From Duganella aquatilis (GTDB taxonomy: Bacteria > Pseudomonadota > Gammaproteobacteria > Burkholderiales > Burkholderiaceae_D): a stretch of DNA of 64,000 nt. Positions 17,323 through 26,479 of the stretch are shown in pieces; the first letter of the stretch is position 1, and each line of letters begins with the position of its first letter. The notes beneath the pieces are model-generated. The model was not told the DNA's origin. It made no database searches and was given only the letters and a program-made list of their open reading frames with translations. Made by a program: the position numbers and the translations under genes. The stretch is from contig NZ_WKJL01000008.1 in the NCBI RefSeq assembly GCF_009674565.1, positions 1 through 64,000 of the forward strand. The letters run 5' to 3'.

Positions 17323-17792
17323 CGGACGTCGAGCAGCTCGACGTCGAAGATCAACGTGGCGTTCGGCGGAATCGGACCGGCGCCGCCTTCGCCATAGCCC
17401 AGGCTGGCCGGCACGATCAGCGTGCGCTTGCCGCCCACTTTCATGCCCTGCACACCATCGTCCCAGCCCTTGATGACCTGGCCGGCGCCCAGCGCGAAGC
17501 TGAACGGCTCGCGGCCGATCGAGGAGTCGAACTGCGCGCCATGCTGCGACGGCGCGGCCGGCTGGTACAGCCAGCCGGTGTAGTTGACCACCGCCGTGGT
17601 GCCGGCCACCGCTTCCTTGCCGGCGCCGACCACGGTATCAATCTTCTGGAACGCCACCGCGGGCGTATCCGTCGCCGGCGCGGACGCTTGCGGCGCCGAA
17701 GCTTCCGGCGCCTTGGCGCGGTCGCAGCCGGCCAGGGCCAGCGTCAGGGTCAGGGTCAATCCGAGGGCGCAGGAGGAGAGCAGCTTGTTCAT
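17319..17792 (-). CDS. FKBP-type peptidyl-prolyl isomerase, lipoprotein
   Basis: A 157-residue periplasmic lipoprotein. It has a signal peptide with lipobox LALAGC (Cys about residue 23), an Ala/Pro-rich linker, and one FKBP domain (about 50-157) with the markers [35 protein letters not shown] and the closing [15 protein letters not shown]. It catalyses cis-trans isomerisation of Xaa-Pro bonds and probably helps periplasmic protein folding. ATG 17792 has GAAAGA upstream. Convergent with map. Confidence 0.88.
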   Translation of the reverse strand: MNKLLSSCALGLTLTLTLALAGCDRAKAPEASAPQASAPATDTPAVAFQKIDTVVGAGKEAVAGTTAVVNYTGWLYQPAAPSQHGAQFDSSIGREPFSFALGAGQVIKGWDDGVQGMKVGGKRTLIVPASLGYGEGGAGPIPPNATLIFDVELLDVR

Positions 17793-17943
17793 GTGTTCTT
17801 TCGTGTTGGTTATCGGTGCGTGATGCCGCCGCAGCATACACCACGCAGCCAAAAAATGATGGCCGGAAGCGAGGGTTTCTTGTCTCTTTCATCCGGTAAG
17901 CCGATTCTATAATGGTCCAACAAGCAACGAATCGGGCGCACTC

Positions 17944-18807
17944 ATGACAAGCAAGACACGACCACCGCGCCGCAAGGTTCTGCTCCAGACCACCATTCCC
18001 ACCACCGACAACGATTGGGCGATTGCCCGCTTCAGCCGCCTCAGCGAATTGCTGGCGGCCGGCTTCGACGTGCTGGCGCGCGACCGCGATCCCGGCGACG
18101 GCCCGGACAGCCTGCTGGCGCGCCTGGACAGCAGCGATATCGACGTGCTGTGGCTGATGGCGGTGGACACCGGCGCCGGCCTGCACGCCGCGGAATGCCA
18201 GGCCATCGAGCGCTTCCGCCAGCGCGGCGGCGGCCTGCTGGTGGCGCGCGACCACATGGACCTCGGCTCCTCGGTCTGCGGGCTGGCCGGCATCGGCGCC
18301 GCGCACCATTTTCATACCCGTAACCAGGAAAGCGACCGCAGCCGCCACGTCAACGACGATCGCGGCACGCCCTACATCCAGTGGCCCAACTACCATTCCG
18401 GCCGCAACGGCGACTACCAGCAGCTGACGGTCAGCGGCGCGGTACATCCGGTGCTGGCCGATCCCGCCTCGGCCACCGGCGCGATCCGCTTTTTCCCGGC
18501 GCATCCGCATGAAGGCGCGGTCAGCGCGCCGCCCGGCGAGCCGGCGCGCGTGATCGCCTGCGGCCACAGCCAGGCCAGCGCGGCGCGCTTCAACCTGATC
18601 GTCGCGTTCGAATGCAGCGCCGCGCGCGGCCGGGCGCTGGCGCACAGCTCCTTCCATCATTTCGCCGACTACAACTGGGACACCGGCACCGGCTGTCCCG
18701 GCTTCGTCAGCGAAGCGCCGGGCGACGGCATGCGCACCAATCCGGCGGCGCTGCGCGACATCCAGCGCTATGCCGTCAACGCCACGCGCTGGCTGGCCGG
18801 CGACTGA
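17944..18807 (+). CDS. ThuA-like / class I glutamine amidotransferase-fold protein
   Basis: A 287-residue protein with features of the flavodoxin-like GATase1/ThuA fold: KVLLQTTIPTTDNDWAI at the first strand, SDIDVLWLMAVD, then QRGGGLLVARDHMDLG in the place of the usual R-G-G-G-x-x-x-x-H turn. There is no clear Cys nucleophile at the elbow, so it is probably not a glutaminase. Many His and Asp residues (HHFHTRNQESDRSRH and HHFADYNWD) may bind metal or sugar. A TATAAT -10-like hexamer lies at 17908-17913. It starts a run of plus-strand genes including an unknown protein and an odd LuxR regulator. Function not recognised. Confidence 0.55.
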   Translation: MTSKTRPPRRKVLLQTTIPTTDNDWAIARFSRLSELLAAGFDVLARDRDPGDGPDSLLARLDSSDIDVLWLMAVDTGAGLHAAECQAIERFRQRGGGLLVARDHMDLGSSVCGLAGIGAAHHFHTRNQESDRSRHVNDDRGTPYIQWPNYHSGRNGDYQQLTVSGAVHPVLADPASATGAIRFFPAHPHEGAVSAPPGEPARVIACGHSQASAARFNLIVAFECSAARGRALAHSSFHHFADYNWDTGTGCPGFVSEAPGDGMRTNPAALRDIQRYAVNATRWLAGD

Positions 18808-18841
18808 CCCTTTTTTCAACCTGAGCGAGAAGAAGAACATC

Positions 18842-19561
18842 ATGAACAAGCTGCTAAGCAAGGCCATCGAAGCACATGGCGGTCTCGACCGCTGGAATGG
18901 GTACAGCACGTTGTCCGCCCATTTGTCGCAGGGCGGCGTGATCTGGCCGCTCAAGGGCAAGGGCGGCATGCTCGACGAAGTGGACATCCGCATCCAGCTG
19001 CACCAGCCGTGGACCTCGCACAGCCCGTTCGGCGCGCCGGACCGCCGCACCGCGGTGACGCCACAGCAGGTCCGCATCGAAACCGCCGACGGCACGCTGA
19101 TCGACGAAACGCTGGCGCCGCGCGCCTCGTTTGCCGGCCACCAGCTCGATACGCCGTGGAGCGATCTGCAACTGGCGTATTTCGTCGGCTATGCGATCTG
19201 GAACTATTTCACCGTGCCGTTCATGCTGGCCGGTGCGGGCTTTGCCGTGACCGAGCTGTCGCCCTGGGAAGAGAACGGCCAGGTCTGGCAACGCCTGCAG
19301 GTCACTTTTCCGTCCGGGCTGGCCACCCACAGCCCGGTGCAGACCTTCTACTTCTCGGCCGACGGCCTGCTGCGCCGCCACGACTACGACGTCGACATCA
19401 GCGGCGGCGCGCCGGCCGTGCATTACCTGTCGGAGCATGTGACGGTACAGGGCATCACCCTGCCGACCAGGCATCTGATTTACGTGCGCGACGTCGACGG
19501 CGGACATCAAGCTGAACCTCTGGTGGTATCGATCCATGCCAGCGCCATTCAATTTTCCTGA
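18842..19561 (+). CDS. Conserved hypothetical protein, LolA-like beta-rich fold possible
   Basis: A 239-residue protein not recognised with confidence. It opens SKAIEAHGGLDRWNGYSTL, a start seen in several outer-membrane lipoprotein-sorting-like proteins (helix, then an antiparallel beta sheet), and continues with many amphipathic strands (FYFSADGLLRRHDYDVDISG). There is no convincing signal peptide, so it would act in the cytosol. It lies 34 bp after the ThuA-like gene and its last 26 bp overlap the next gene, a LuxR-type regulator, so all three are probably one transcript. Confidence 0.6.
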   Translation: MNKLLSKAIEAHGGLDRWNGYSTLSAHLSQGGVIWPLKGKGGMLDEVDIRIQLHQPWTSHSPFGAPDRRTAVTPQQVRIETADGTLIDETLAPRASFAGHQLDTPWSDLQLAYFVGYAIWNYFTVPFMLAGAGFAVTELSPWEENGQVWQRLQVTFPSGLATHSPVQTFYFSADGLLRRHDYDVDISGGAPAVHYLSEHVTVQGITLPTRHLIYVRDVDGGHQAEPLVVSIHASAIQFS

Positions 19562-20135
19562 CGCGGCGCCGGCCGCCGCCGTGTCGGTGCACATCGGCCA
19601 CGGCGAATCGATCGCCAACGCCGGCCTGAGCGCGCTGCTGGCGTCCTCGCCGCAGGTGCGCCTGACGGCGGCGGCCGACGGCGCCGACGTCATCGTCACC
19701 GACTACGCCGACGCGCTGGCGCGGCTGGAGCACACCGCGCGGCAGACCGGGCGGGTGATGATCGTCAGCCAGCGCGAGCGCGAATGGGACATCCGCACCG
19801 CGATCTCGGCCGGCGTGCACGGCTACCTGCCGCAGCGCTGTGCCGAGGCCGAGCTGATGACGGCGGTGCAGGCGCTGGGCCACGGCCGGCGTTACTTCAA
19901 TCCCGAGCTGCTGGAGCGGGCCATGCAGCACATGGCCAGCGACAGCCTGACGTTGCGCGAAAGCCAGGTGCTGGAATTGCTGGCCATGGGCTGCTGCAAC
20001 AAGCGGATCGCCATCGCGCTCGACATCGGCGTCGGCACCGTGAAGACGCACGTCAAATCGCTGTTCCACAAACTCGGCGCCACCGCCAGGACCCATGCGG
20101 TGGTGCTGGCCACCCAGCGCGGCATGGTATCCTGA
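19536..20135 (+). CDS. LuxR-type regulator with degenerate receiver domain
   Basis: A 199-residue protein with a receiver-like N-terminus and a LuxR/GerE HTH C-terminus (LRESQVLELLAMGCCNKRIA, then TVKTHVKSLFHKLGATART). At the position of the acidic pair that binds Mg2+ in normal receivers it reads GHGES instead of DDHP, so phosphorylation is doubtful even though an Asp survives in VIVTDY. Its HTH resembles that of the regulator at 12049. It starts inside the upstream gene and may be controlled by ligand, partner or expression level rather than a kinase. Confidence 0.75.
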   Translation: MPAPFNFPDAAPAAAVSVHIGHGESIANAGLSALLASSPQVRLTAAADGADVIVTDYADALARLEHTARQTGRVMIVSQREREWDIRTAISAGVHGYLPQRCAEAELMTAVQALGHGRRYFNPELLERAMQHMASDSLTLRESQVLELLAMGCCNKRIAIALDIGVGTVKTHVKSLFHKLGATARTHAVVLATQRGMVS

Positions 20136-20177
20136 GCCGGCGCCAATTTTTCAGACTTTTTTCAGCCAGGGGCAGCA

Positions 20178-21131
20178 GTGACAGCAAGAGTCGCATTGGT
20201 CGTCTTTCCCATGTTTCACATTCTCGACTTGTCGATCCTGTCGGTATTCGGCATCGCCAACCATTTTGCGCCGGGCAGCTACGAGGTCGAGGTGGTGTCG
20301 ATGACGGGCGGACTGGTCCACAGTAAATCCGGCGTCGGCATCGACACCGTGGCCTTCACCGACCAGCACTACGACACGGTGATCGTCGGCAGCACGCCCG
20401 GCCTGCCGACGCCCACGCCGGACATGGTGCAACAGCTGCGCGCGTCCGCGCGCAACGCGCGCCGCGTGGCCAGCATCTGCACCGGCGCCTTCATCCTGGC
20501 CGAAGCCGGCGTGCTCGACGGCCGCTCGGTGACCACCCACTGGGGCTTCGCCGAGACGCTGGCCAGCCGCTTCCCCAGGATCCAGGTGGTGCCCGACAAG
20601 ATCTTCGTGCGCGACGGCCAGGTCTGGAGCTCGGCCGGCATGACCGCCTGCATCGACCTGGTGCTGGGGCTGGTGGAGGCCGACCTGGGCCACGCCGTCA
20701 CCAAGCAGATCTGCAAGACCATGGTGCTGTACCACCGCCGCTCCGGCGGCCAGAGCCAGTTCTCGGTGCTGGCCGAGATCGATCCCAAGCAGGAACGCAT
20801 CCGCCGCATCCTCACCTTCATCAAGGACAATCTGCGCGAGCCGCTGTCGATCCAGCAGCTGGCCGACCAGGTCAACTGGAGTCCGCGCCATTTCAGCCGC
20901 GCCTTCCAGGCCGAGACCGGCCTGACGCCGGCCAAGGCGATTGAAAAGCTGCGGGTCGAGGCGGCGCAGGCGCTGATCGAAAGCGGCCACACCTCGGCCG
21001 CCCGCATCGCCGACCAGACCGGCTTCGGCGACGACGAACGCATGCGCCGCGCCTTCCTGCGCGTGCTCGGCGTGCCGCCGCAAAAATTCGTCCGCGACTC
21101 GCGCAGCGTCAAGCTCGACGTCGGCCGCTGA
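20178..21131 (+). CDS. GlxA-type transcriptional regulator (DJ-1/PfpI + AraC HTH)
   Basis: A 317-residue regulator. The N-terminal DJ-1/PfpI-like domain (1-185) has the nucleophile-elbow region SICTGAFILAEAGVLDGRSV and TTHW. The C-terminal AraC double HTH (about 215-310) has REPLSIQQLADQVNWSPRHF and IADQTGFGDDERMRRAF. Members often regulate amine, choline, glycine-betaine or aldehyde metabolism. The start is GTG 20178, with CAGGGG upstream. It precedes the molybdenum hydroxylase operon by 158 bp and is its likely activator, an inference from adjacency. Confidence 0.85.
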   Translation: MTARVALVVFPMFHILDLSILSVFGIANHFAPGSYEVEVVSMTGGLVHSKSGVGIDTVAFTDQHYDTVIVGSTPGLPTPTPDMVQQLRASARNARRVASICTGAFILAEAGVLDGRSVTTHWGFAETLASRFPRIQVVPDKIFVRDGQVWSSAGMTACIDLVLGLVEADLGHAVTKQICKTMVLYHRRSGGQSQFSVLAEIDPKQERIRRILTFIKDNLREPLSIQQLADQVNWSPRHFSRAFQAETGLTPAKAIEKLRVEAAQALIESGHTSAARIADQTGFGDDERMRRAFLRVLGVPPQKFVRDSRSVKLDVGR

Positions 21132-21289
21132 AGCGCGCCATGATGGCCGGTTTTGCGGCTTTTTGGTCCGTTTCATTGCGCAAGCGCTCCGTATAATCTT
21201 TTCAACACCCCCGCCAAGAATGACCTGCGCATGCCCCCGACCGCAGGGCACACACCTCTGTTTTTCCACTTATTGCGCAAGGAGCCTGC

Positions 21290-23443
21290 ATGACCGATCG
21301 CCGATTCTTCCTCAAAGCCGTGGGCGCCGCCGGCGGCCTGCTGCTGCAAGTCGCCCTGCCCGCCGCGCGCGCGCGGGACGCCACCCCGGGCGCCGCCTGG
21401 GAGGCCAACGCCATGGTGCGCATCGCCAGCGACGGCAAGGTCCATCTGACCATGCCGTACGTGGAAATGGGCCAGGGCACTTATACCTCGATTCCGATGC
21501 TGATCGCCGAGGAACTGGAGGTGGACCTGAAAGACGTGGTGCTGGAACACGCCGGCGCCGACGACAAGCGCTACATCAATCCGGCGCTGGGCTTCCAGGT
21601 GACCGGCGGCTCGACCACCATCCGCGCCGCCTGGATGCCGATGCGCCAGGCCGGCGCCGCCGCCCGCATGATGCTGGTGCAGGCCGCCGCGCAGCAGTGG
21701 CAGGTCGAGCCGTCCAGTTGCCGCGCCGAGCATGGCACGGTGCGCCATGTGCCGAGCGGCCGCAAGCTGTCCTACGGCGCGCTGGCGGCCGGCGCCGCCA
21801 AGCTGCCGCTGCCGGCCGCCGACAGCATCGTGCTGAAACCGGCGCAGGAGTTCCGCCTGATCGGCAAGGCGGCGCGCCGCCTGGATACGCCGGGCAAGCT
21901 GAATGGCTCGGCCCAGTTCGGCATCGATGCCCAGCTGCCCGGCATGAAGGTGGCGGCGCTGGCGATCACGCCGGTGTTCGGCGGCCGCCTGGCCGGACTG
22001 GACGAGGCGGCCGCGCTGAAGGTCAAGGGCGTGCGCCAGGTGGTGCGCCTGGACGACTGTGCCGCCGTGGTGGCCGACAACTACGGCGCCGCGCAAAAGG
22101 GCCTGGCATTGCTGGCGCTGCGCTGGGACGATGGCGCGCATGCCAGCTTGAGCACCGCCGACATCGTGGCCGACATGGTCCGCGCCGCCAACGCCGGCAG
22201 CGCCAAGGTGCGCGCCGACGGCAATCCCGAGCAGGCCTTCGCCGGCGCCGCGCGGGTGCTGGAAGCCACCTATGAATTGCCGTTCCTGGCCCATGCGCCG
22301 ATGGAGCCGATGAACTGCACCGTGCACGTGCAGGCCGACCGCTGCGACGTCTGGACCGGCACCCAGGTGATCACCCGCGCGCGCGCCGTGGCCGCCAAGG
22401 TCACCGGCCTGCCGGAGGACAAAGTCACGGTGCACAACCACCTGCTCGGCGGCGGCTTCGGCCGCCGGCTGGAAATCGACACGGTCGAACGCGCGGTGCG
22501 CATCGCGCAACAAGTCAAGCATCCAGTCAAGGTGATCTGGAGCCGCGAGGAAGACATCCAGCACGATATGTACCGGCCGTATTTTTACGACCGCGTGCGC
22601 GCCGGCGTCGACGCGCAGGGCATGCCGGTGGCCTGGTCGCACCACCTGACCGGCTCCTCGGTGCTGGGCCGCTTCCTGCCGCCGGCCTTCAACAACGGCT
22701 TCGATCCGGAGACGGTGGATGGCGCCGAGGCGCCGCCTTACGCACTGCCGGCGGTCAGGATCGACTACACGCGCCACGAGCCGGGCGAGATTCCCACCGC
22801 GTTCTGGCGCGGCGTCGGCCCCACCCACAATGTGTACGTGGTCGAGAGCTTCATCGATGAACTGGCGGCCGCCGCCAAGATCGATCCGCTGCAATACCGG
22901 CTGGCGCTGCTGAAGCACAATCCGCGCGCCGAACAGGTGCTCAAGCTGGCGGCCGAGAAGGCCGGCTGGCAGGGCCCGAAAAACGGCAACGTCGGCCGCG
23001 GCCTGTCGGTGCAGTTCGCCTTCGGCACCTACACGGCGATGGTGGTCGACGCCCAGCTGGTCGACGGCGAGGTGCGCGTCAGCCGCGTGGTGTGCGCGGT
23101 GGACTGCGGCGTGGTGGTCAATCCGGACACGGTCAAGGCGCAGATCGAGGGCGGCGTCATCTTCGGCATCTCGGGCGCGCTGTATGGCGACATCACCTTC
23201 AAGAACGGCCGCGTCGAGCAGAGCAATTTCCACGACTACCGCGTGCTGCGCATGAACGAAGCGCCAGCGATCGAAACCCACATCGTCGCCAGCAACGAAG
23301 CGCCCGGCGGCATCGGCGAACCGGGCACATCGGGGCTGATGCCGGCCCTGGCCAACGCCGTCCACGCCTTCAGCGGCCAGCGCATCCGCAAGCTGCCGAT
23401 CGCCACCGCCCTACAGCCAACTTTACAGGAGCAGCACGCATGA
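21290..23443 (+). CDS. Molybdopterin-binding beta subunit of an isoquinoline 1-oxidoreductase-like hydroxylase
   Basis: A 717-residue large subunit of the xanthine dehydrogenase superfamily, IorB/CoxL-like single-subunit form. It has a twin-arginine signal ([15 protein letters not shown]), so the complex is probably periplasmic. Mo-cofactor motifs include [36 protein letters not shown] and the active-site glutamate region [14 protein letters not shown] near the C-terminus. The enzyme should hydroxylate an N-heterocycle or oxidise an aldehyde using water; the substrate is unknown. Its stop overlaps the start of the 2Fe-2S subunit (ATGA). There is a clear -10-like TATAAT at 21192-21197. Confidence 0.88.
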   Translation: MTDRRFFLKAVGAAGGLLLQVALPAARARDATPGAAWEANAMVRIASDGKVHLTMPYVEMGQGTYTSIPMLIAEELEVDLKDVVLEHAGADDKRYINPALGFQVTGGSTTIRAAWMPMRQAGAAARMMLVQAAAQQWQVEPSSCRAEHGTVRHVPSGRKLSYGALAAGAAKLPLPAADSIVLKPAQEFRLIGKAARRLDTPGKLNGSAQFGIDAQLPGMKVAALAITPVFGGRLAGLDEAAALKVKGVRQVVRLDDCAAVVADNYGAAQKGLALLALRWDDGAHASLSTADIVADMVRAANAGSAKVRADGNPEQAFAGAARVLEATYELPFLAHAPMEPMNCTVHVQADRCDVWTGTQVITRARAVAAKVTGLPEDKVTVHNHLLGGGFGRRLEIDTVERAVRIAQQVKHPVKVIWSREEDIQHDMYRPYFYDRVRAGVDAQGMPVAWSHHLTGSSVLGRFLPPAFNNGFDPETVDGAEAPPYALPAVRIDYTRHEPGEIPTAFWRGVGPTHNVYVVESFIDELAAAAKIDPLQYRLALLKHNPRAEQVLKLAAEKAGWQGPKNGNVGRGLSVQFAFGTYTAMVVDAQLVDGEVRVSRVVCAVDCGVVVNPDTVKAQIEGGVIFGISGALYGDITFKNGRVEQSNFHDYRVLRMNEAPAIETHIVASNEAPGGIGEPGTSGLMPALANAVHAFSGQRIRKLPIATALQPTLQEQHA

Positions 23444-23895
23444 TCTCACTGAACATCAACGGCAAAACCATGCCGGTCGAAGCCGAAGCCGACACCCCGC
23501 TGCTGTGGGTGCTGCGCGATGAGCTGCACATGTCGGGCACCAAATTCGGCTGCGGCATGGCGCTGTGCGGCGCCTGCACCGTGCACATCGACGGCCAGCC
23601 GACGCGCGCCTGCGTCATGCCGGCCTCGGCGGCGGTGGGCAAGAAAATCACCACCATCGAGGCGATCGGCAACAGCGCGGTCGGCAAGCGGGTGCAGCAG
23701 GCCTGGGCCGAGATCGACGTGCCGCAATGCGGCTACTGCCAGTCCGGCCAGATCATGGCCGCCACCGCGCTGCTGAAGGCGATCCCGAAGCCGACCGACA
23801 AGGACATCGACCAGGCCATGTCCGGCAACATCTGTCGCTGCGGCACCTATCCGCGCATCCGCACCGCCATCCACAAAGCAGCGGGGCAGGCATGA
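23440..23895 (+). CDS. 2Fe-2S alpha subunit of the molybdenum hydroxylase
   Basis: A 151-residue small subunit. The N-terminal plant-type ferredoxin domain has [14 protein letters not shown], and the C-terminal four-helix 2Fe-2S domain has CGYCQSGQ and [11 protein letters not shown]. These clusters pass electrons from the molybdenum centre to the outside acceptor. Like IorA it has no own signal and would be exported by hitchhiking on the Tat signal of the large subunit. Both ends overlap neighbours by ATGA, so the three genes are translationally coupled. Confidence 0.9.
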   Translation: MISLNINGKTMPVEAEADTPLLWVLRDELHMSGTKFGCGMALCGACTVHIDGQPTRACVMPASAAVGKKITTIEAIGNSAVGKRVQQAWAEIDVPQCGYCQSGQIMAATALLKAIPKPTDKDIDQAMSGNICRCGTYPRIRTAIHKAAGQA

Positions 23896-24431
23896 TGCGC
23901 CGCCTGGTTCTGCTCATGGGCCTGGCGCTGGCCGGCCTGGCGCACGCCGCGCCGGAAAAAGGCGACGGCAAGCTGTTCGATCCGGTGGCCGGCGTGGTGA
24001 TGTCGCCGCGCTGCATCAACTGCCACCAGGTGGAGGCGCCGCACCAGAAGGACATCGGCATTGTCCACGCGCAGCAGGTGGTGCGCGGCAAGGACGGCCA
24101 CGGCTCGCCCGCGCTGCACTGCGCGGCCTGTCACCAGGCCAGCAACACCGCGCAAGGCAAGGTGCCGGGCGCGCCGAACTGGCACCTGGCGCCGCTCAGC
24201 ATGCGCTGGCAGGGGCTGGACAAGAAGGGCGTCTGCCAGCAGATGCGCGACCCGGCCCGCAACGGCAACCGCAAGACCGGCGAACAGGTGATCGAACACA
24301 TGAAAACCGATCCGCTGGTGCTGTGGGCCTGGAATCCCGGCAATAACCGCACCCAGCCGCCGATGTCGCACGAAGAGTTTGTCGCGGTGCTGGAAAAATG
24401 GGCGGCGGCCGGCATGCCGTGCCCTGACTAA
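23892..24431 (+). CDS. Exported dihaem c-type cytochrome of the hydroxylase operon
   Basis: A 179-residue protein with a Sec signal peptide ([15 protein letters not shown]) and two CxxCH haem sites, CINCH at 41-45 and CAACH at 77-81. It is last in the operon, overlapping the 2Fe-2S gene by 4 nt, and should take electrons from the periplasmic molybdenum enzyme to the respiratory chain in place of the separate cytochrome modules often fused or linked to Ior-like enzymes. Its stop overlaps the convergent SDR gene. Confidence 0.82.
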   Translation: MMRRLVLLMGLALAGLAHAAPEKGDGKLFDPVAGVVMSPRCINCHQVEAPHQKDIGIVHAQQVVRGKDGHGSPALHCAACHQASNTAQGKVPGAPNWHLAPLSMRWQGLDKKGVCQQMRDPARNGNRKTGEQVIEHMKTDPLVLWAWNPGNNRTQPPMSHEEFVAVLEKWAAAGMPCPD

Positions 24432-25459
24432 ACCGGCTTCAGCAGGCCTAGCCGGATCAGGCTGTCGGCGGCGGCAACGATGGCTTCCTCGCGCGGGCGC
24501 GGCGTCCAGCCCAACAGGCGGCGCGCCTTGTCGCTGCTGGCGTTCAGGTTCACGCCCAGCAGCGGCGTGATGCCTTTCAGCGACGGATTTTTCAGCGCGG
24601 CCAGGCGCACCAGCCAGTTCGGCAGCACGCGCAGCGACACCTGGCCGGCAGCGTCGCCCAGGCGGCGCTGCAGCACTTGGGCGATGTCTACCATCCACAT
24701 GCTGGCGCCGGCGGTGGCGATGAAGCGCTGGCCGCTGGCGGCCGGATGCGTCATCGCGCGCACGTGCAGGTCCGCCACATCGCGCACATCGACCACGCAG
24801 GTGTTGACCTGCGGCGACGCCTGCCCCGTCAGCATCGACTTGATCATGCGGATGGAGTGGGAATAGTCGGCGCCCAGCACGGGGCCGAGCACCGCCACCG
24901 GATTGATGGCGGACAGCTCCAGCCCGCCGCCTTCGCGGGCGATGAAGTCCCAGGCCGCGCGTTCGGCCAGCGTCTTCGATTTCTGGTACGGCCAGACCTT
25001 GCCGCTCAGATCGCTCCAGTCGGTTTCGTCGAACGGCCGCTGCATCGACCTGTGGCCGGCGCAGATGGCGCCGAAGGCCGAGGTCAGCACCACGCGCTTG
25101 ACGCCGGCCTCGCGCGCCGCCCGCAGCACCCGCAGATTGCCCTCGACCGCCGGCTGTATCCAATCTTCCTCGCGGGTCTGGGCGCCGGACGGCGTCGGCG
25201 AGGCGCCGTGCAGCACATAGGCGCAACCGGCGGCAGCTGCGGCCCAGCCGGCATCGGCGCTCAGGTCCGCCACCACGAAGGACAGCCGCTCGCCGGCCTT
25301 CATGCCGCCGGTGGCGAGCTGGGTCCGCACTTCGGTTTCGCGTCCCGGCGCGCGGATGGTGGTGCGCACCCGATAGCCGTCGCGCAGCAGCGCCAGGATG
25401 CAATGCTGGGCGATGAAGCCGGTGCCGCCGGTCACCAGTACCAAATCGTCTTGATTCAC
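24428..25459 (-). CDS. NAD(P)-dependent extended SDR (dihydroflavonol-4-reductase-like)
   Basis: A 343-residue extended short-chain dehydrogenase/epimerase. It has N-terminal LVTGGTGFIAQHCI for cofactor binding, catalytic Ser in VVLTSAFGA, and YQKSK (Tyr-x-x-x-Lys) around residue 160. The nearest group by look is dihydroflavonol reductase/aldehyde reductase, which reduces aldehydes or ketones with NADPH. ATG 25459. It is divergent from an AraC regulator across about 96 bp and convergent with the cytochrome gene. Confidence 0.85.
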   Translation of the reverse strand: MNQDDLVLVTGGTGFIAQHCILALLRDGYRVRTTIRAPGRETEVRTQLATGGMKAGERLSFVVADLSADAGWAAAAAGCAYVLHGASPTPSGAQTREEDWIQPAVEGNLRVLRAAREAGVKRVVLTSAFGAICAGHRSMQRPFDETDWSDLSGKVWPYQKSKTLAERAAWDFIAREGGGLELSAINPVAVLGPVLGADYSHSIRMIKSMLTGQASPQVNTCVVDVRDVADLHVRAMTHPAASGQRFIATAGASMWMVDIAQVLQRRLGDAAGQVSLRVLPNWLVRLAALKNPSLKGITPLLGVNLNASSDKARRLLGWTPRPREEAIVAAADSLIRLGLLKPV

Positions 25460-25555
25460 GTGAACTCCTGTCTATATTCGATGCGGCGATGATAGAGCCC
25501 GGGTTTGGTACTGTGAATGCTTGAAAGTGCGGATTACTTGTGTGATAGTACAAAA

Positions 25556-26479
25556 ATGCACGCCGATCCCTTTTCCGACATCCTCAAATTCACCCACGCC
25601 GAATCGCTGGTGACCGGCGGCTTCAGGGCCGGCGGCAGCTGGGCGGTGCGTTTTCCGGCGCCGGAAAAGATCAAGTTCTTTGCGGTGGTGAAGGGCGCCT
25701 GCTGGGTCAGCATGGACGGCGTCGCCGAGCCGATCCGGTTTGAAACGGGCGATGTCGGGTTGCTGACCGCCAGGCGCTCCTTCGTGCTGGGCAGCGATCC
25801 CGAGGTGCCGCCGCTGGACGCCATGAGCATGTTCGCGGGCGGCAACGCGACGCTGGGCGACGGCAGCGACTTCGCCCACATCGGCGGCCATGTGCTGCTC
25901 GATCCCACCAGCGGCCGCCTGCTGGCGGACGTGCTGCCGCCGTGGATACATGTGCCGGCGGCGTCGCCGCAGGCCACCACCTTCCGCTGGCTGCTCGACC
26001 AGCTGGTGGCAGAACGCGCGGCGCAGTTGCCCGGCGCGCAGCTGGTATCGGCGCAACTGGCGCAGCTGCTGTTCATCCAGATTCTGCGCGCCCACCTGCA
26101 AACCGCCAGCGCCATGCCCAGCGGCTGGCTGCGGGCGCTGGGCGATCCGCGCCTGGCGCCGGCGCTGCGGTTGATGCATGGCGAGCCCGCCCGCAGCTGG
26201 CACCTGGACCAGCTGGCCAAGGCCTGCGCGATGTCGCGCACCTCGTTTGCCGTGCACTTCCGCACGGTGGCCGGCGTCGCGCCGCTGACCTATCTGACAG
26301 CATGGCGCATGCGGCTGGCCGAACGCGCCTTGCGCGAAGAAATCACGCCGGTCGCGGTGCTGGCCCGCACGCTCGGCTACACTTCCGAGAGCGCTTTCAG
26401 CACGGCGTTCAAACGCGTGAACGGCAGCTCGCCCAAGGCGTTCCGGCAAGCCAGGCATCTTTCCGAGGGAAATGGATGA
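25556..26479 (+). CDS. AraC-family regulator with N-terminal cupin domain
   Basis: A 307-residue regulator of the Cupin_6/AraC type: the opening DPFSDILKFTHAESLVTGGF and FETGDVGLLTARRSFVLG belong to the sensor cupin, and the C-terminal double HTH has WHLDQLAKACAMSRTSFAVHF and ARTLGYTSESAFSTAFKRV. ATG 25556 is preferred because members typically start right before D-P-x-S-D; an ATG at 25517 is possible. It is divergent from the dihydroflavonol-reductase-like gene, the usual target arrangement. Its TGA overlaps the ATG of an NlpC/P60 gene, an unusual partner. Confidence 0.85.
   Translation: MHADPFSDILKFTHAESLVTGGFRAGGSWAVRFPAPEKIKFFAVVKGACWVSMDGVAEPIRFETGDVGLLTARRSFVLGSDPEVPPLDAMSMFAGGNATLGDGSDFAHIGGHVLLDPTSGRLLADVLPPWIHVPAASPQATTFRWLLDQLVAERAAQLPGAQLVSAQLAQLLFIQILRAHLQTASAMPSGWLRALGDPRLAPALRLMHGEPARSWHLDQLAKACAMSRTSFAVHFRTVAGVAPLTYLTAWRMRLAERALREEITPVAVLARTLGYTSESAFSTAFKRVNGSSPKAFRQARHLSEGNG

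Noticed and set aside
25508..25551. GTACT/AGTAC arms near the AraC start as an operator
   Set aside because: Arms of 5 bp 34 bp apart are expected by chance.
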